The position numbers and the translations under genes were made by a program. Shown here piece by piece: positions 1 through 9,303 of a stretch of 64,000 bases of DNA (positions within the stretch are counted from its first letter, which is position 1; every line of letters starts with the position of its first letter). The notes below the pieces were generated by a model. It was not told where the DNA came from, ran no database searches, and was given only the letters and a program-made list of their open reading frames with translations. The DNA is from an uncultured Lachnospiraceae bacterium (GTDB lineage: Bacteria > Bacillota > Clostridia > Lachnospirales > Lachnospiraceae), in NCBI GenBank assembly GCA_900550475.1, contig URSA01000010.1, forward strand, positions 1-64,000. The letters run 5' to 3'.

Positions 1-71
1 CCGAGTTTATTCAGCTGTAAAGCAATATGCCTACCGAATCTGCCGAGACCTATTAACAATATGTTTTTCAT
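1..71 (-). CDS. KtrA/TrkA potassium uptake regulatory subunit, N-terminus only
   Basis: Only the first 23 codons lie in the window; the gene runs off the left edge. The peptide begins MKNILLIGLGRFGRHIALQL, a Rossmann-fold start with the GxGxxG nucleotide-binding motif (GLGRFG) typical of the RCK domain of KtrA/TrkA. It lies just downstream of the TrkH/KtrB gene on the same strand, 15 bases from its stop, as expected for a Ktr operon in which the cytosolic RCK ring gates the membrane pore. The short length limits certainty, but motif and neighbour agree. Confidence 0.85.
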   Translation of the reverse strand, partial: MKNILLIGLGRFGRHIALQLNKL

Positions 72-86
72 AATATAGTAACTCCT

Positions 87-1424
87 TTATCCGACTGTGA
101 TTTTTTCGAGCGGCAGCTTTGCTCCGCTCTGATTTTTGTTGGAAATCGCCGCGTAAATCAGGGTAAGTCCGCCGACTCTGCCGAGATACATCAAGACGAT
201 CAAAATAAGCTGAGAAAGAACACCGAGCTGCGGTGTGATTCCAAGGGTAAGCCCGACCGTTCCGACAGCGGACGCCGTTTCATAAAGGCAGGTGCTAAGC
301 GGCAGACCTTCTGCCGTGCTGATAACAATGCCTCCGACAAAAAACAGCAGGAAATACATTACGGCAACGGCTGCGGCGTTTTTCACTGCCGAACCGTCAA
401 TGCGCCTGCCGCAGACTTCGGCATCGTCCTTTTTGCGACAGACGGAGAATGCACTCAGAATCAGAACGGCAAGCGTGGTCGTTTTCATACCGCCTGCCGT
501 GGAGCCGGGCGATCCGCCGACAAGCATCAGCAGGATCATAATTGCCTTAGAGGAACCGGTCATAGCGGGAAGATCGGCGGTATTGAAACCGGCGGTTCTC
601 GGTGTGACAGACTGAAAAAGCGACGCAAGAATCCTTTCGGCGAGCGGCAGCCCCGTAAAATCGCAGAAGAAAAAGAATACTGCGGGAGCGATAATGAGGA
701 TTGCCGTTGTTACCAATATGACCTTACTTTGCATACGGTATTTTTTGAAATGCCACTTGTTTGTGTAAATATCATCCCAGGTCAAAAATCCAATACCGCC
801 CACAATAATTAAAAGCATAATTGCAATGTTTATTGTAGGCTCTCCGATGTATCCCGTAAGAGACGGGTATTTGTTTTCTGCGGTGCCGAGTATGTCAAAG
901 CCGGCGTTGCAAAAGGCGGAAATCGAATGAAATGCCGCCATCCAAATTCCCTTGATACCGAAGTTTCCGCAAAATGCCGGCAGCATGACGATCATTCCGA
1001 TAAGCTCGATCAAAAAAGTTCCCCGTACAATAAAGCGGGTCAGGCGGACGATCCCGCCGACCTTTGGGGCAGAGATGGCGTCCTGCATGGTACTGCGCTG
1101 CATCAGCGATATTTTTCTGCCGGACAGCATAGCGAAAAATGCCGCAACTGTCACAACACCGAGCCCGCCTATCTGGATCATCAGCAGTATTACCGTCTGC
1201 CCGAAAGCGGACCAATAACTGCCCGTATCCTGCACAACCAGCCCCGTAACGCAAACGGCCGAGGTCGATGTGAACAGCGCCTCGTGAAACGGCGTAACAA
1301 CACCGGCAGTCGATGAAAACGGCAGCATCAATATCAGTGCTCCGAGCAGAATAACCCCGGCAAAGCCCAAAACGATCAGTTTAAAGGATGAAAGTCGCTT
1401 TTTTCTATGTGTAATTTCAGGCAT
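87..1424 (-). CDS. TrkH/KtrB-family potassium uptake transmembrane subunit
   Basis: Pore-forming subunit of a potassium (possibly sodium-coupled) uptake system in the cytoplasmic membrane. The 445-residue length matches KtrB. The four pore-loop repeats are visible: TSTSAVCVTGL near residue 53, SISAFCNAGFD near 165, QSVTPRTAGFN near 271 and TASAVGTVGLT near 385, each with the selectivity-filter glycine. The conserved GGSPGSTAGGMKTTT segment before the last repeat is also present. It is followed closely by the KtrA-type subunit, so the two form an operon. Whether it is Ktr or Trk class is not decided; the length and the single-Rossmann partner favour Ktr. Confidence 0.93.
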   Translation of the reverse strand: MPEITHRKKRLSSFKLIVLGFAGVILLGALILMLPFSSTAGVVTPFHEALFTSTSAVCVTGLVVQDTGSYWSAFGQTVILLMIQIGGLGVVTVAAFFAMLSGRKISLMQRSTMQDAISAPKVGGIVRLTRFIVRGTFLIELIGMIVMLPAFCGNFGIKGIWMAAFHSISAFCNAGFDILGTAENKYPSLTGYIGEPTINIAIMLLIIVGGIGFLTWDDIYTNKWHFKKYRMQSKVILVTTAILIIAPAVFFFFCDFTGLPLAERILASLFQSVTPRTAGFNTADLPAMTGSSKAIMILLMLVGGSPGSTAGGMKTTTLAVLILSAFSVCRKKDDAEVCGRRIDGSAVKNAAAVAVMYFLLFFVGGIVISTAEGLPLSTCLYETASAVGTVGLTLGITPQLGVLSQLILIVLMYLGRVGGLTLIYAAISNKNQSGAKLPLEKITVG

Positions 1425-1495
1425 ATATACTTCTCCTGTTTTGTTTGTTTACAAAGAGTATATTATGAAATATAAAAAAACGGTGTAATGATCCG

Positions 1496-1738
1496 GTGTG
1501 CTGTATTAAGATTGCATTAAGGCGCTCATTCTTTGAAAAAACAGTGCAGAGTATAGCAAACGGCACAGACAAAGGCGGATCGTTTGTAACCGTTGTGCGG
1601 CTTGAAACAATGCTCAGAGCCACTCTCACAGAACAGCAAAAGGCTCCGTTCGAGCAAATTAAAAAAACGGATGCAGAAATTACGACCGGCATGAGCTACA
1701 AGCGTTCACAAACGGATTTCGATTTGCATCGCGGCTGA
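1496..1738 (+). pseudogene. Short ORF, possible remnant of an accessory gene
   Basis: An 80-codon GTG-start frame with a plausible, charged, helix-rich translation (for example EQQKAPFEQIKKTDAEITTG near residues 45-64) and no clear ribosome binding site. I do not recognise a family. It sits between the ktr operon and an integrase remnant, and a terminator follows at 1843-1884, so it may be the 3' end of a gene lost with an old mobile element. It could also be chance. Confidence 0.25.
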
Positions 1739-2145
1739 TGATGAAAGTGTACGAGCCGACACCTGAATTAGAACCGTAACAAAGTAAGAAAATCGGAAAC
1801 GGGATCGCACGATTCTGTTTCTGTTTCGAAAATATATACTGCAACAGGCAGAGGATCTCACCGTCCTTTGCCTGTTTTCTTTTTGCGGATAGCCCTCGGG
1901 ATTTTGAACATTTTGTAAATTCTCAATTTTTAAGGTGTTAGAACACCCGATTTTCGGCATGAAAAGTGAGGGGATAAAATCTTCAGCGCATTGCCATGTA
2001 TAGTTTTTCCTTTGGACAAGTGTAGGAATAAAAATTTTGGTTGTACCCTATCCACTTTTTTGCCATGAAAACGGCAACAGCATCTTATATGCTTGCCAAT
2101 AATATTCCTGCAATCTACATTCGCCTTGCCGAAGTGAACGGGGAG
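1739..2145. other. Gene-free stretch beside the integrase scar
   Basis: No convincing gene on either strand. It holds one intrinsic-terminator-like hairpin (listed separately) and AT-rich sequence. The frame at 2041-2349 on the plus strand overlaps the antisense of the integrase remnant and has no ribosome binding site, so I do not call it. Confidence 0.5.
1843..1884 (+). terminator. Intrinsic terminator-like hairpin
   Basis: Arms AACAGGCA and TGCCTGTT enclose a loop with further AGGA/TCCT pairing, followed by a T-rich tail (TTCTTTTT). The orientation suits a plus-strand transcript that now has only the small ORF remnant upstream. Confidence 0.6.
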
Positions 2146-2905
2146 TTAAAAGTAGTTGCGGACGAAATACCCATCAATCAGGTTTTCAACAGCGGAACGA
2201 AACGACCCGAAGAGTTGTATTTCAGTTTCGAATCCGTCTTTGAGCCGTATCAGCAATATTCTTTCGATGCGATTGACGGAATTGACCGTCAGCAACTCCC
2301 CGTTGTGCTTTCGGTTGATGAAGTCACCACCTGTAAGCCATTCCTTTGAAACCTCGTCGTAGACCCTCTCAGTGTCCCTGTAATGACCGTTTGCTTTCGC
2401 CCTGTCCTTTCTTTGCTCTTGAAACAAACTGTCAAGGTAGTCTTGCAGGAAGGACGGCATAAGCACTGTACGAATGGCAGTCATTGTCTTTACTTTCGTG
2501 AGAGTGATTTGCCCTCCCACATTGTGCATTTGACGGTTGACGGTGATGGTTTTCTCTTTCCAGTTGACATTAGACCAACGGAGAGCAAAACATTCCGAGA
2601 TACGAAGCCCGCAATAGATGCCCAGATAAAAGGCAGTGAGCAGGTTTCCGTCCTCGCTTTTGAAAGTACCCTCAAAGACAGCGAGTTCATCTTCCGTGTA
2701 TATCTCTGCCCCCTCCAAGTCATCCTCCACATCTGCCTGTTCCTTTGTCGGCATGGAAAGTCGTGTCTTTGAATCTCCGAACATTCTGAAATACTTGTTC
2801 TCGTTGAACAATTCCAGACGGTAGGCATACCCAAAGAGCAGATAGAAGAATTTCAGAAAACCCTCCGTGTAAGCATAGGACTTTTTATTGTAAGTTGCTG
2901 TGCAA
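2146..2905 (-). pseudogene. Tyrosine recombinase (integrase) remnant, both ends missing
   Basis: The open part (2146-2811) and its upstream in-frame extension to about 2900 encode the middle of a phage/ICE-type tyrosine integrase. Visible are the linker helix (GFLKFFYLLFGYAYRL), EDELAVFEG, and the catalytic box I region FYLGIYCGLRISECFALRW with the first catalytic arginine. The later HxxR, H/W and Tyr boxes are absent. After about residue 170 the reading turns into unrelated sequence and stops. The N-terminal SAM-like domain is also gone, cut close to the phosphatase gene. This looks like a scar left by deletion of an integrated element. Confidence 0.75.
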
Positions 2906-2927
2906 TTTATGTATCGGTTTAAATCTT

Positions 2928-3551
2928 TTACAGCAACCCGCCACCGGATCGGAAAAGACAGCCCTCATCCTCCTTTGTGGTACTCTCCTCAAAGAGCCAG
3001 TCAAAATGCGGCACTTTTCCGTTGGAATCGGTCTCACCGCACAGAAGATTCCCCTGCATGATGGGAATGTGCGTGGTGTCATAATCCATGGGATTGGGGG
3101 ACAATACCGTGATCACCGCTTTCAGGATCGCGCCGTGGGCAACCACCAGAACAGTCTCCTCCCCTTCGGTCAGATATTTCCTGATTCCCTGCTCCGCCCT
3201 CCGGCAGAGCGCCTCCGCACTCTCGGCACAATACGCATCATCGGACAGATCAATGCCGGAAGACCACGGCACTCCCTCCGCTTTGCCGAAGCTCCGCTCC
3301 AGAAAATCCCCATCATACACAATAGGTTTATGAAAGCCGATGTACTCTGCAATGATTTCCGCACTCCTCGCCGCACGCGCAAGAGGACTGGAAATGATTT
3401 TGTCCACGTAAAACGGAAGATTCCGAAGCTGCTCTCCCAGCCTCTGCATCTGGGCAATCCCGTTTTCATTCAGAGGGATATCCTTCTGTCCCTGCAAACG
3501 CCCCTCCCTGTTCCAATCCGTCTCTCCGTGCCGCATCAAATATAGCTTCAT
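2928..3551 (-). CDS. Histidine phosphatase superfamily protein (phosphoglycerate-mutase-like)
   Basis: A 207-residue protein of the cofactor-independent-looking, small histidine phosphatase type (GpmB/CobC-like). The catalytic RHGE box is at residues 7-10 (His8 is phosphorylated in the family). SSPLARAARSAE near 54-65 provides the second arginine, Glu85 (LERSFG) is the likely general acid, and VVAHGA near 136-141 holds the second catalytic histidine. The substrate cannot be read from the sequence: sugar phosphates, alpha-ribazole phosphate and other small phosphomonoesters are possible. The gene stands alone, between the integrase scar and an XRE regulator. Confidence 0.88.
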   Translation of the reverse strand: MKLYLMRHGETDWNREGRLQGQKDIPLNENGIAQMQRLGEQLRNLPFYVDKIISSPLARAARSAEIIAEYIGFHKPIVYDGDFLERSFGKAEGVPWSSGIDLSDDAYCAESAEALCRRAEQGIRKYLTEGEETVLVVAHGAILKAVITVLSPNPMDYDTTHIPIMQGNLLCGETDSNGKVPHFDWLFEESTTKEDEGCLFRSGGGLL

Positions 3552-3579
3552 AGTCTCATTCCGCTCCCATAATTGATAA

Positions 3580-4575
3580 TCAATCGTTTCTCTTCTCTAT
3601 GGCGCCCACAATCACCGCAACCGCCGGGTAGAGCACGCCTGCGACCGCCCAGATGATCCAGCTGTCCTTCCACTGATCTGTGATAAAGCTGTATGCCAGA
3701 AATACGGCTGTGGCAGTCATCCAGTAAGCCACTGCTACCACAGATTTTATGGATTTTTTCTGTTTCTTTGCCTTTGTATAGTCCCCCTCCTGCAGCAGCT
3801 TGTTATAGCTTTCCCACACAATTCCGCTGCGGATAAAAAACATGGTGCCGACACCGGCAATCAGCAGCATGACAGACAGCATTGCCACGCTGAACAGATC
3901 GTTTTCGGCATCGATCATCATCGCCGTAAACAGCGGTATGGAAGATAAAATACAGAGGCAGGTGCCCACAATGCAGCTCATGTTGTAGGTTCCCCTGTAA
4001 TTTTCACGCTTCTCCTTGACCATGCCGCTCACGCCGTATTCGGTCTCAAACACTTCCTTCTCCAGATACTCATAGGCGGAAGTTTTATTGCCGCATGCAA
4101 TAAATACCACAACCGCCACTGTCACAAGCAAAAGCAGGATAATCAGTCCGGCTCCCGCCGCCAGATTTTCCGATATCCCATAAGAGGGTATCTCGCTTGC
4201 CGCTCCCAAAAGCATGAGGCAGATGGGGGATAAGATACACAAAAAGGTGGCACAGGCAATATTTTTTGAGGTTGCCTCTTTTACCTCTAAAAACCCGGAT
4301 GCTTCTTCCATGGACACCCGCCGCACAGGAGAAGCCTCGTCCGATGCACCTCTTATTTGTTCGACTTCACACTCTTCTATTTCATCCTTTAATAAGAAAT
4401 CCGTGCTCACGCCAAACAGCTCGGAGAGCTTCACCATTTTGTCCAGATCGGGAATTGACTGTGCGCCCTCCCATTTGGAAATGGACTGTCTGGACACGTT
4501 CATCAGGTTTGCAAGCTCCTCCTGCGACCAGCCGTTCTTTTTTCTGAGTTGAATCAATTTGTCTGCAAAGATCAT
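3580..4575 (-). CDS. XRE-family transcriptional regulator with C-terminal membrane domain
   Basis: Residues about 5-62 are a Cro/C1-type helix-turn-helix (LRKKNGWSQEELANLMNVSR, then QSISKWEGAQSIPDLDKMVK). A soluble linker leads into about six hydrophobic segments from residue 105 to the end. This HTH-plus-membrane layout is common in Firmicutes, and its members are thought to sense membrane or envelope state, though targets are seldom known. It reads away from the small plus-strand gene at 4782, so the shared upstream region could hold its operator; I see no clear repeat there. Confidence 0.85.
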   Translation of the reverse strand: MIFADKLIQLRKKNGWSQEELANLMNVSRQSISKWEGAQSIPDLDKMVKLSELFGVSTDFLLKDEIEECEVEQIRGASDEASPVRRVSMEEASGFLEVKEATSKNIACATFLCILSPICLMLLGAASEIPSYGISENLAAGAGLIILLLLVTVAVVVFIACGNKTSAYEYLEKEVFETEYGVSGMVKEKRENYRGTYNMSCIVGTCLCILSSIPLFTAMMIDAENDLFSVAMLSVMLLIAGVGTMFFIRSGIVWESYNKLLQEGDYTKAKKQKKSIKSVVAVAYWMTATAVFLAYSFITDQWKDSWIIWAVAGVLYPAVAVIVGAIEKRND

Positions 4576-4781
4576 TTTTTCCTCCGTTTTTCATTCTTCA
4601 GTACGGACAGCATTTTCTTTCGTCCGTCTGATCCAAGTATAGGAAAAATCCCGGTTGCAAACTACCAACCGCGCCCGGTCAATTCGTCAACCGGCAGTTG
4701 CGCTCTGTGTCCAGTATACTGTTTATCCTTGACTTGCACAAGATATTTTGCCATACTGAAAAACAGGAAGGAGGTATCCGT

Positions 4782-5021
4782 ATGAATCCGGCTTCTGTTT
4801 TAAAATTGATGAGCGCCAAGGCGAAATTTGAAAAGAATCATCCCAAATTTATTTCTTTTTTGGCACATGTTTTTTCCCGCCCCATAGAGGAAGGTACAGT
4901 GATCGAATTTATCGTCACAAGACCCGGCGAGGAACCCATTTCCGCCAACATCAAGGTACAGCAGTCCGATCTGGAGCTGCTGTCGGAGTTGAAGGAATTG
5001 ACGAAGCAAAAAAATCTTTGA
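4782..5021 (+). CDS. Small conserved hypothetical protein (79 aa)
   Basis: ATG at 4782 is preceded by AGGAAGGAGG, a strong ribosome binding site, which decides the start over a longer upstream frame. The protein begins with a basic helix (LKLMSAKAKFEKNHPKF), then a segment suggesting a small beta-rich body (GTVIEFIVTRPGEEPISANIKV) and a Leu/Glu helix. No signal peptide or membrane segment is visible. I do not recognise a functional family; proteins of this look occur in Lachnospiraceae as single genes. Confidence 0.7.
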   Translation: MNPASVLKLMSAKAKFEKNHPKFISFLAHVFSRPIEEGTVIEFIVTRPGEEPISANIKVQQSDLELLSELKELTKQKNL

Positions 5022-5059
5022 CAAAAAAATTTTGCACCGATATGATATGGGAATTTATT

Positions 5060-5231
5060 ATGGAACATAAAACAAACACTTTTCTGGAGGAGGAGCCCGT
5101 GGGAAAGCTTATGCAGCGGTATGCTGTTCCGTGCATTTTTCCCTGCGGCTGATATTCTCACCTTTTTCATTGCCATCATTTTCATTCTGCGCACTTACAA
5201 AGATCTGAATACTCCCGCTCTACAAAACTAA
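5060..5231 (+). pseudogene. MATE-family efflux transporter reduced to its first and last ~28 codons
   Basis: From ATG 5060 the frame reads MEHKTNTFLEEEPVGKLMQRYAVPCI, the classical N-terminus of a MATE multidrug transporter. It then slips in frame, and the plus-one frame continues as FPAADILTFFIAIIFILRTYKDLN to a stop at 5231, the classical MATE C-terminus. Everything between (about 400 codons) is missing. The junction is near 5140. This is an internal deletion of a once complete transporter and cannot make a working protein. Confidence 0.75.
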
Positions 5232-5238
5232 GCCCGGA

Positions 5239-7164
5239 TCACTCTGCCTCCGGCAGCCAGACGCGCATCTCGCCCTTGCCGCGGTTAGCCCATGCGTAAT
5301 AGGGAATCAATGTAATTTCACAGGTCTCCCGGGCAGGTCTGTCAAAGGAGTACGGTGCCTGCTCCTCCTGAATCCTGTACCCCGGCAGCTCCAGTTTCAC
5401 AATCCCGTGGAGCCGGGGTGTGGGATGCAGCTTCGCCTCCGCAGCCGCATTCTTTCTGACTGCAAGCGGCAGGACCCCTTCTAAGTTATCTGCCTGCTCT
5501 GCGCAGTACACAAGCGGTCCTCTCTGGAATGCCACTTTTCCGCTGTCCGCGCTGATGCGGCTGTTGGCATAAATTGTCTGCACACTCATGTCAAGTTCTA
5601 TGACAATAGTGTCATTCTCTGTGAACGTGCCATGCAGATATGCGTAGCCGTCCTTTCTTTCGCAGGAGATTTCCTCTCCGTTTTTCCGTATTGCCGTATG
5701 CCTGCTGAACCCGGGAATCCGCACAGCCAAGGTCATTTCCATGGATTCTGCTTCCGGTCGGAAACGATATGTGACATTGCCGTCATATGGATATCCCGTC
5801 TCCACCATAACCGTTCCTCCAAGCTCTTCGCGCAGATCCAGCTCCCCACCGATGAACAGGTGGTGATACACCGTCCCATCTTCCATATCCCACGCATAAT
5901 TTGCAAGGGAGGGAAGCAGTCTCGCCACATTGGGCGGGCAGCATGCACAGGTGAACCACTTGGGACGCTCCGGCAGTGCATGTCTGTGGGTGACTGCCAC
6001 GCCGGAAATACCGGGCAGGCTTTCAAGCGGATTGACGTAAAAGAATCGCTTTCCGTCAAGCTGCATCCCCGCAAGCACGCAGTTGTAGAGCGCCCTCTCC
6101 ATCACATCCGCATATTTGCTGTTTTTCTCCGCAGAGAGCATCTGTCTTGCAAAAAAGATCAATCCGATGGAGGCGCAGGTTTCCGCATAGGCGGTGTCAT
6201 TCGGCAGATGGTAGTCCGCCGTAAATGCCTCGCCCTCATATGCCGAGCCGATGGCTCCGGTCACATACATCCTGCGCTCCACAACATTGTCCCAAAGCCT
6301 TCTGCACGCCGCAAGCAGCTCCTCATCCCCGGTTTCCCTTGCCACATCCGCCATGCCGGTATACAGATACACTGCGCGCACCGCATGTCCGGTAGCCTGA
6401 TCCTGCTGCCGCACCGGTTTGTCCGCCTGATTGTACGCCGTATCATGGGGATTGCCGCCCCACACATCCCAGCCGTACTTTTCGCGCTCCTTGGCATAAT
6501 ACTCGGGATCCACGCCCCGCACATTGATAAAATGCTCCGCAAGCTCCAGATATTTCCTGTTTTTCGTGTGATGATACAGACGCATCAGCGCAAGCTCTAT
6601 CTCGGGATGTCCGGGATAGCCCTCTGCCCCCTCCTCAATGAAGTGGGTGTAGATGTGATCCGCCATCCTGCACATGATCTCAAGCAGCTTCTTTTTTCCG
6701 GTACAGCGGTCATACGCCACCGCCGCCTCGATCAGATGTCCGGCACAATAGAGCTCATGCGCCTGCCACAGGCAGGTCCAGCGCTGTCCGGGTCTTTTCA
6801 CCGTAAAGAATGTATTCAGGTAGCCGTCCGGCTGCTGTGCCTCTCCGATCAGGTCGATGATCTCATCACAGCGGCGCTCCAGCTCCGGATCCGGGAACAA
6901 CACCAGCGAATAAGCGGCGCCCTCCAGCCACTTTGCCGCATCGCTGTCCTGAAACACCATGCCGTAAAAATCGCCGCTGCACTTTCCGGTGCGCAGCTTT
7001 TCCGCCGCCAGACGGAAGTTTTCGATGCAGTGACTCTTTTCCGCTCCCGGGATCTCATCCTTGAGCGCCTTTTCCTGATACGGAATTACCTCTTCCCTGA
7101 TCAGTTTTTCGTAACGCCCCATAAAGGAATCCCGAATGTGAAATTTCCATAATCCGTTTTCCAT
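5239..7164 (-). CDS. GH127 beta-L-arabinofuranosidase-like glycoside hydrolase
   Basis: A 641-residue member of family GH127 (former DUF1680), which removes beta-L-arabinofuranosyl groups from plant glycans such as hydroxyproline-linked arabinans. The start MENGLWKFHIRDSFMGRY and the (alpha/alpha)6-barrel segments match the family. Glu near 327 (AETCASIG) and the zinc-binding cysteines in FTCACCPPNVARLLPS near 402-415 correspond to the catalytic Glu/Cys site of Bifidobacterium HypBA1. There is no signal peptide, so it acts on imported oligosaccharides. It lies downstream of an AraC regulator on the same strand. Other GH127 members act on related L-arabinose linkages. Confidence 0.92.
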   Translation of the reverse strand: MENGLWKFHIRDSFMGRYEKLIREEVIPYQEKALKDEIPGAEKSHCIENFRLAAEKLRTGKCSGDFYGMVFQDSDAAKWLEGAAYSLVLFPDPELERRCDEIIDLIGEAQQPDGYLNTFFTVKRPGQRWTCLWQAHELYCAGHLIEAAVAYDRCTGKKKLLEIMCRMADHIYTHFIEEGAEGYPGHPEIELALMRLYHHTKNRKYLELAEHFINVRGVDPEYYAKEREKYGWDVWGGNPHDTAYNQADKPVRQQDQATGHAVRAVYLYTGMADVARETGDEELLAACRRLWDNVVERRMYVTGAIGSAYEGEAFTADYHLPNDTAYAETCASIGLIFFARQMLSAEKNSKYADVMERALYNCVLAGMQLDGKRFFYVNPLESLPGISGVAVTHRHALPERPKWFTCACCPPNVARLLPSLANYAWDMEDGTVYHHLFIGGELDLREELGGTVMVETGYPYDGNVTYRFRPEAESMEMTLAVRIPGFSRHTAIRKNGEEISCERKDGYAYLHGTFTENDTIVIELDMSVQTIYANSRISADSGKVAFQRGPLVYCAEQADNLEGVLPLAVRKNAAAEAKLHPTPRLHGIVKLELPGYRIQEEQAPYSFDRPARETCEITLIPYYAWANRGKGEMRVWLPEAE

Positions 7165-7285
7165 ATTCTCTCCTATCCGCGCGCATCCGCACGCTGTCCA
7201 TACATGTATAATATTCTTGTTTCCATGGAATGAAAATGGATTATTTTCTGTTTTTTATGTATTTTTTCCCGATTTTGGAAATCAC

Positions 7286-8152
7286 TCAGATTCCGGGCAC
7301 ATATGTCCTGCGAAAGACAGAGGGAGAAACGCCCCTCTCCCGTTTAAAGATCCGGCTGAAATAGAATGCATCATAAAATCCGGTCTGCGCGGCAATTTCA
7401 CCCACGGACATCTCCGTGGCGCAAAGCAGGGTTTCCGCATGCCTGATCCGCAGCATCATCCGGTATTCACTGACGGTCATGCCGGTTTGTTCCTTGAAAA
7501 GTGTAGCCGCATACTTATAGGAGAGCCCGGTCAGCTCCTCCAGTTCCTTCGCGCTGACGTCCTCGGCGTAGTGTGCCTTCAGGTATGTGAGCATCTGCTC
7601 CGTCCTGCCGACGCCCTTTCCCTCGTTCTGTTCCCCCGCGGCGCAGTCCTTAAAAATTTCCCACAGGAGCAGACTGCTCCCAATCATATCCCCGCTGTTA
7701 TGGCTCTCGATCAGCCGCTCGGTTTTTTGACGAATGCTATTCTGGGCGGGCAGCTTCAGCATTTTGGGCAGAACAAGACAGCCCTCGTTTTCCCTTCCCT
7801 GCAATACCACTCTCTGCTCCGGGTGCAGGATCGGACGGTACGGCGCTGCGTCCTCAGCGGGCTCCTTTGCAAAAAAATGCACATAGTACCAGGCGCTTCC
7901 GTTCAGAAACGGCTTTTCTCCCCAGTGATGCACGCCGCTCTTTAAGAAAAAGAGTGTCCCCGGCGTCAACTTATGGCAGACGCCGTCCTCCACAATCTCC
8001 ATACCCCCCTTGAGCAGGTAGATCATAACATGAAAGGGCGCCGTACGGTCACAGTGGATCATCGTCCGGAGCGCGCGCCCATAGTCCGCCTCACCCACCA
8101 GCGGCAGGCAGTTGCAGGGTATTCTCACATTATGCACAATAGCTTTGTCCAT
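7286..8152 (-). CDS. AraC-family transcriptional regulator with cupin sensor domain
   Basis: A 288-residue protein. The N-terminal ~150 residues form a cupin-like ligand domain (GMEIVEDGVCHKLTPGTLFFL, then HHWGEKPF). The last ~100 residues carry two AraC helix-turn-helix motifs (ELEELTGLSYKYAATLFKEQ and VGEIAAQTGFYDAFYFSRIF). The start follows GGGAGG nine bases after the stop of the YczE-like gene. Its position directly upstream of the GH127 gene suggests that it controls arabinoside use; the inducer is inferred to be a sugar. Confidence 0.92.
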   Translation of the reverse strand: MDKAIVHNVRIPCNCLPLVGEADYGRALRTMIHCDRTAPFHVMIYLLKGGMEIVEDGVCHKLTPGTLFFLKSGVHHWGEKPFLNGSAWYYVHFFAKEPAEDAAPYRPILHPEQRVVLQGRENEGCLVLPKMLKLPAQNSIRQKTERLIESHNSGDMIGSSLLLWEIFKDCAAGEQNEGKGVGRTEQMLTYLKAHYAEDVSAKELEELTGLSYKYAATLFKEQTGMTVSEYRMMLRIRHAETLLCATEMSVGEIAAQTGFYDAFYFSRIFKRERGVSPSVFRRTYVPGI

Positions 8153-8161
8153 CCGCCTCCC

Positions 8162-8830
8162 TTATGCCTCCTGTTTGATGATATGATCCATCACAAACTG
8201 CATCATAGGCCCGATCGCAATGACGCAGACAACCGTTCCCACTCCGACAACACCGCCGCAGAGATAGCCGCAGATCAGATAAGCGCCGTCCACCAATACG
8301 CGCACAAGACCATAGGGCTTCCTTGTCCGGTTGGAAACAGCCAGATAGAGCGCGTCGTTTGGCGCCACGCCCAGCCCCGCCGACTTCAGCAGCGGAAATC
8401 CCAGAGAGACCACCACACAGGTGACCGCAAACTCCAAGACGATTATGGAAACAGACGGTTCCTTCGGCAGGATCCACGCCACAAGCTGCGACATTCCGTC
8501 CAGAAACAGCCCGGCAAACAAGACTCCCAGAACCATCCCGATCTTAAACTGTGACCTGTCCAACAGAAACACGATCACCAGAAGCACCAGTGTCAGCAGA
8601 AAATTTGCCGTCCCCACGCTCACGGAGAATACCTTGGAGAGTCCCTGCATAAACACAGTGAAGGAATCCGAACCGATACCGATCTGCAAAAAAGAAGCAA
8701 CCGCAAGCTGAATGGCTGCCAGCCCCCCGAAAAAGCGCAGAAGCTTTCCAAATGTAATATCCGCAATTCCCGTTGCTTTCCAAATCTTTTTCCAATTTCC
8801 CTTCACGGCTGTTTCCTTCCTTGTTTTCAA
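8162..8830 (-). CDS. YczE/YitT-like integral membrane protein
   Basis: A 222-residue hydrophobic protein with about five membrane segments after a basic N-terminus. The half-repeats LQIGIGSDSFTVF and SAGLGVAPNDALYLAV match the GxGxxPxD pattern of the YczE (DUF6198/YitT-like) family, whose biochemical role is unknown. It overlaps the upstream DUF2752 gene by four bases and is followed by the AraC gene after nine bases, so the three are cotranscribed. Confidence 0.82.
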   Translation of the reverse strand: MKTRKETAVKGNWKKIWKATGIADITFGKLLRFFGGLAAIQLAVASFLQIGIGSDSFTVFMQGLSKVFSVSVGTANFLLTLVLLVIVFLLDRSQFKIGMVLGVLFAGLFLDGMSQLVAWILPKEPSVSIIVLEFAVTCVVVSLGFPLLKSAGLGVAPNDALYLAVSNRTRKPYGLVRVLVDGAYLICGYLCGGVVGVGTVVCVIAIGPMMQFVMDHIIKQEA

Positions 8831-9204
8831 AATAATATTCCCTTTGATAAATCAATCTGCACAATGGGAGAATGGTATACATGCCTGAGAATAAAGCAGA
8901 GCAGGAATAAAAAGGCGGCAATAAAGGCCAGTATATTGACTGCTTTGCCCGACAATTTCAGAACCTTGATTTTGACAAGAATGAAAATAATCCCCGCCAC
9001 AATTACCAGAGGCCACAACGGATGGAAATAGAAAGCTTCTATAAGGTCACCTTTTAATACACATAAAAAAGCCCTGGTCATTCCACAGAAAGGACAGGGA
9101 ATGCCAAGAAAGAAAGAAAAGGGGCAGCGATAAAAGCTGAGTATTAATATTATGATTAAAACGGTAATCAGCGCGTACGTTATATGTTTTTTCATTTTGT
9201 CCAT
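8827..9204 (-). CDS. DUF2752 membrane protein
   Basis: A small protein with three hydrophobic segments. The DUF2752 signature is clear: CPFSFFLGIPCPFCGMTRAF followed by LIEAFYFHPLW. The family's function is not established; the conserved cysteines face the membrane surface. I place the start at the ATG of MDKMKKH (9204); a TTG four codons earlier is possible. The ATGA overlap with the next gene indicates translational coupling. Confidence 0.85.
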   Translation of the reverse strand: MDKMKKHITYALITVLIIILILSFYRCPFSFFLGIPCPFCGMTRAFLCVLKGDLIEAFYFHPLWPLVIVAGIIFILVKIKVLKLSGKAVNILAFIAAFLFLLCFILRHVYHSPIVQIDLSKGILF

Positions 9205-9303
9205 GGGTTCCAACAAAAGCCTGCCAGCATGATTTCCCGCCCACGGCGGGTCTCTTTTGCGACATGATACCTCTCCGCCGCAGTATAATCCTGCCCGGAG
9301 GGC

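Noticed and set aside
2041..2349. Plus-strand 102-codon frame
   Set aside because: It partly lies opposite the integrase remnant; no start signal.
5632..7152. A 506-codon frame opposite the GH127 gene
   Set aside because: It is antisense of a strong gene with full motifs; its translation is His/Arg-rich and unlike a protein family.
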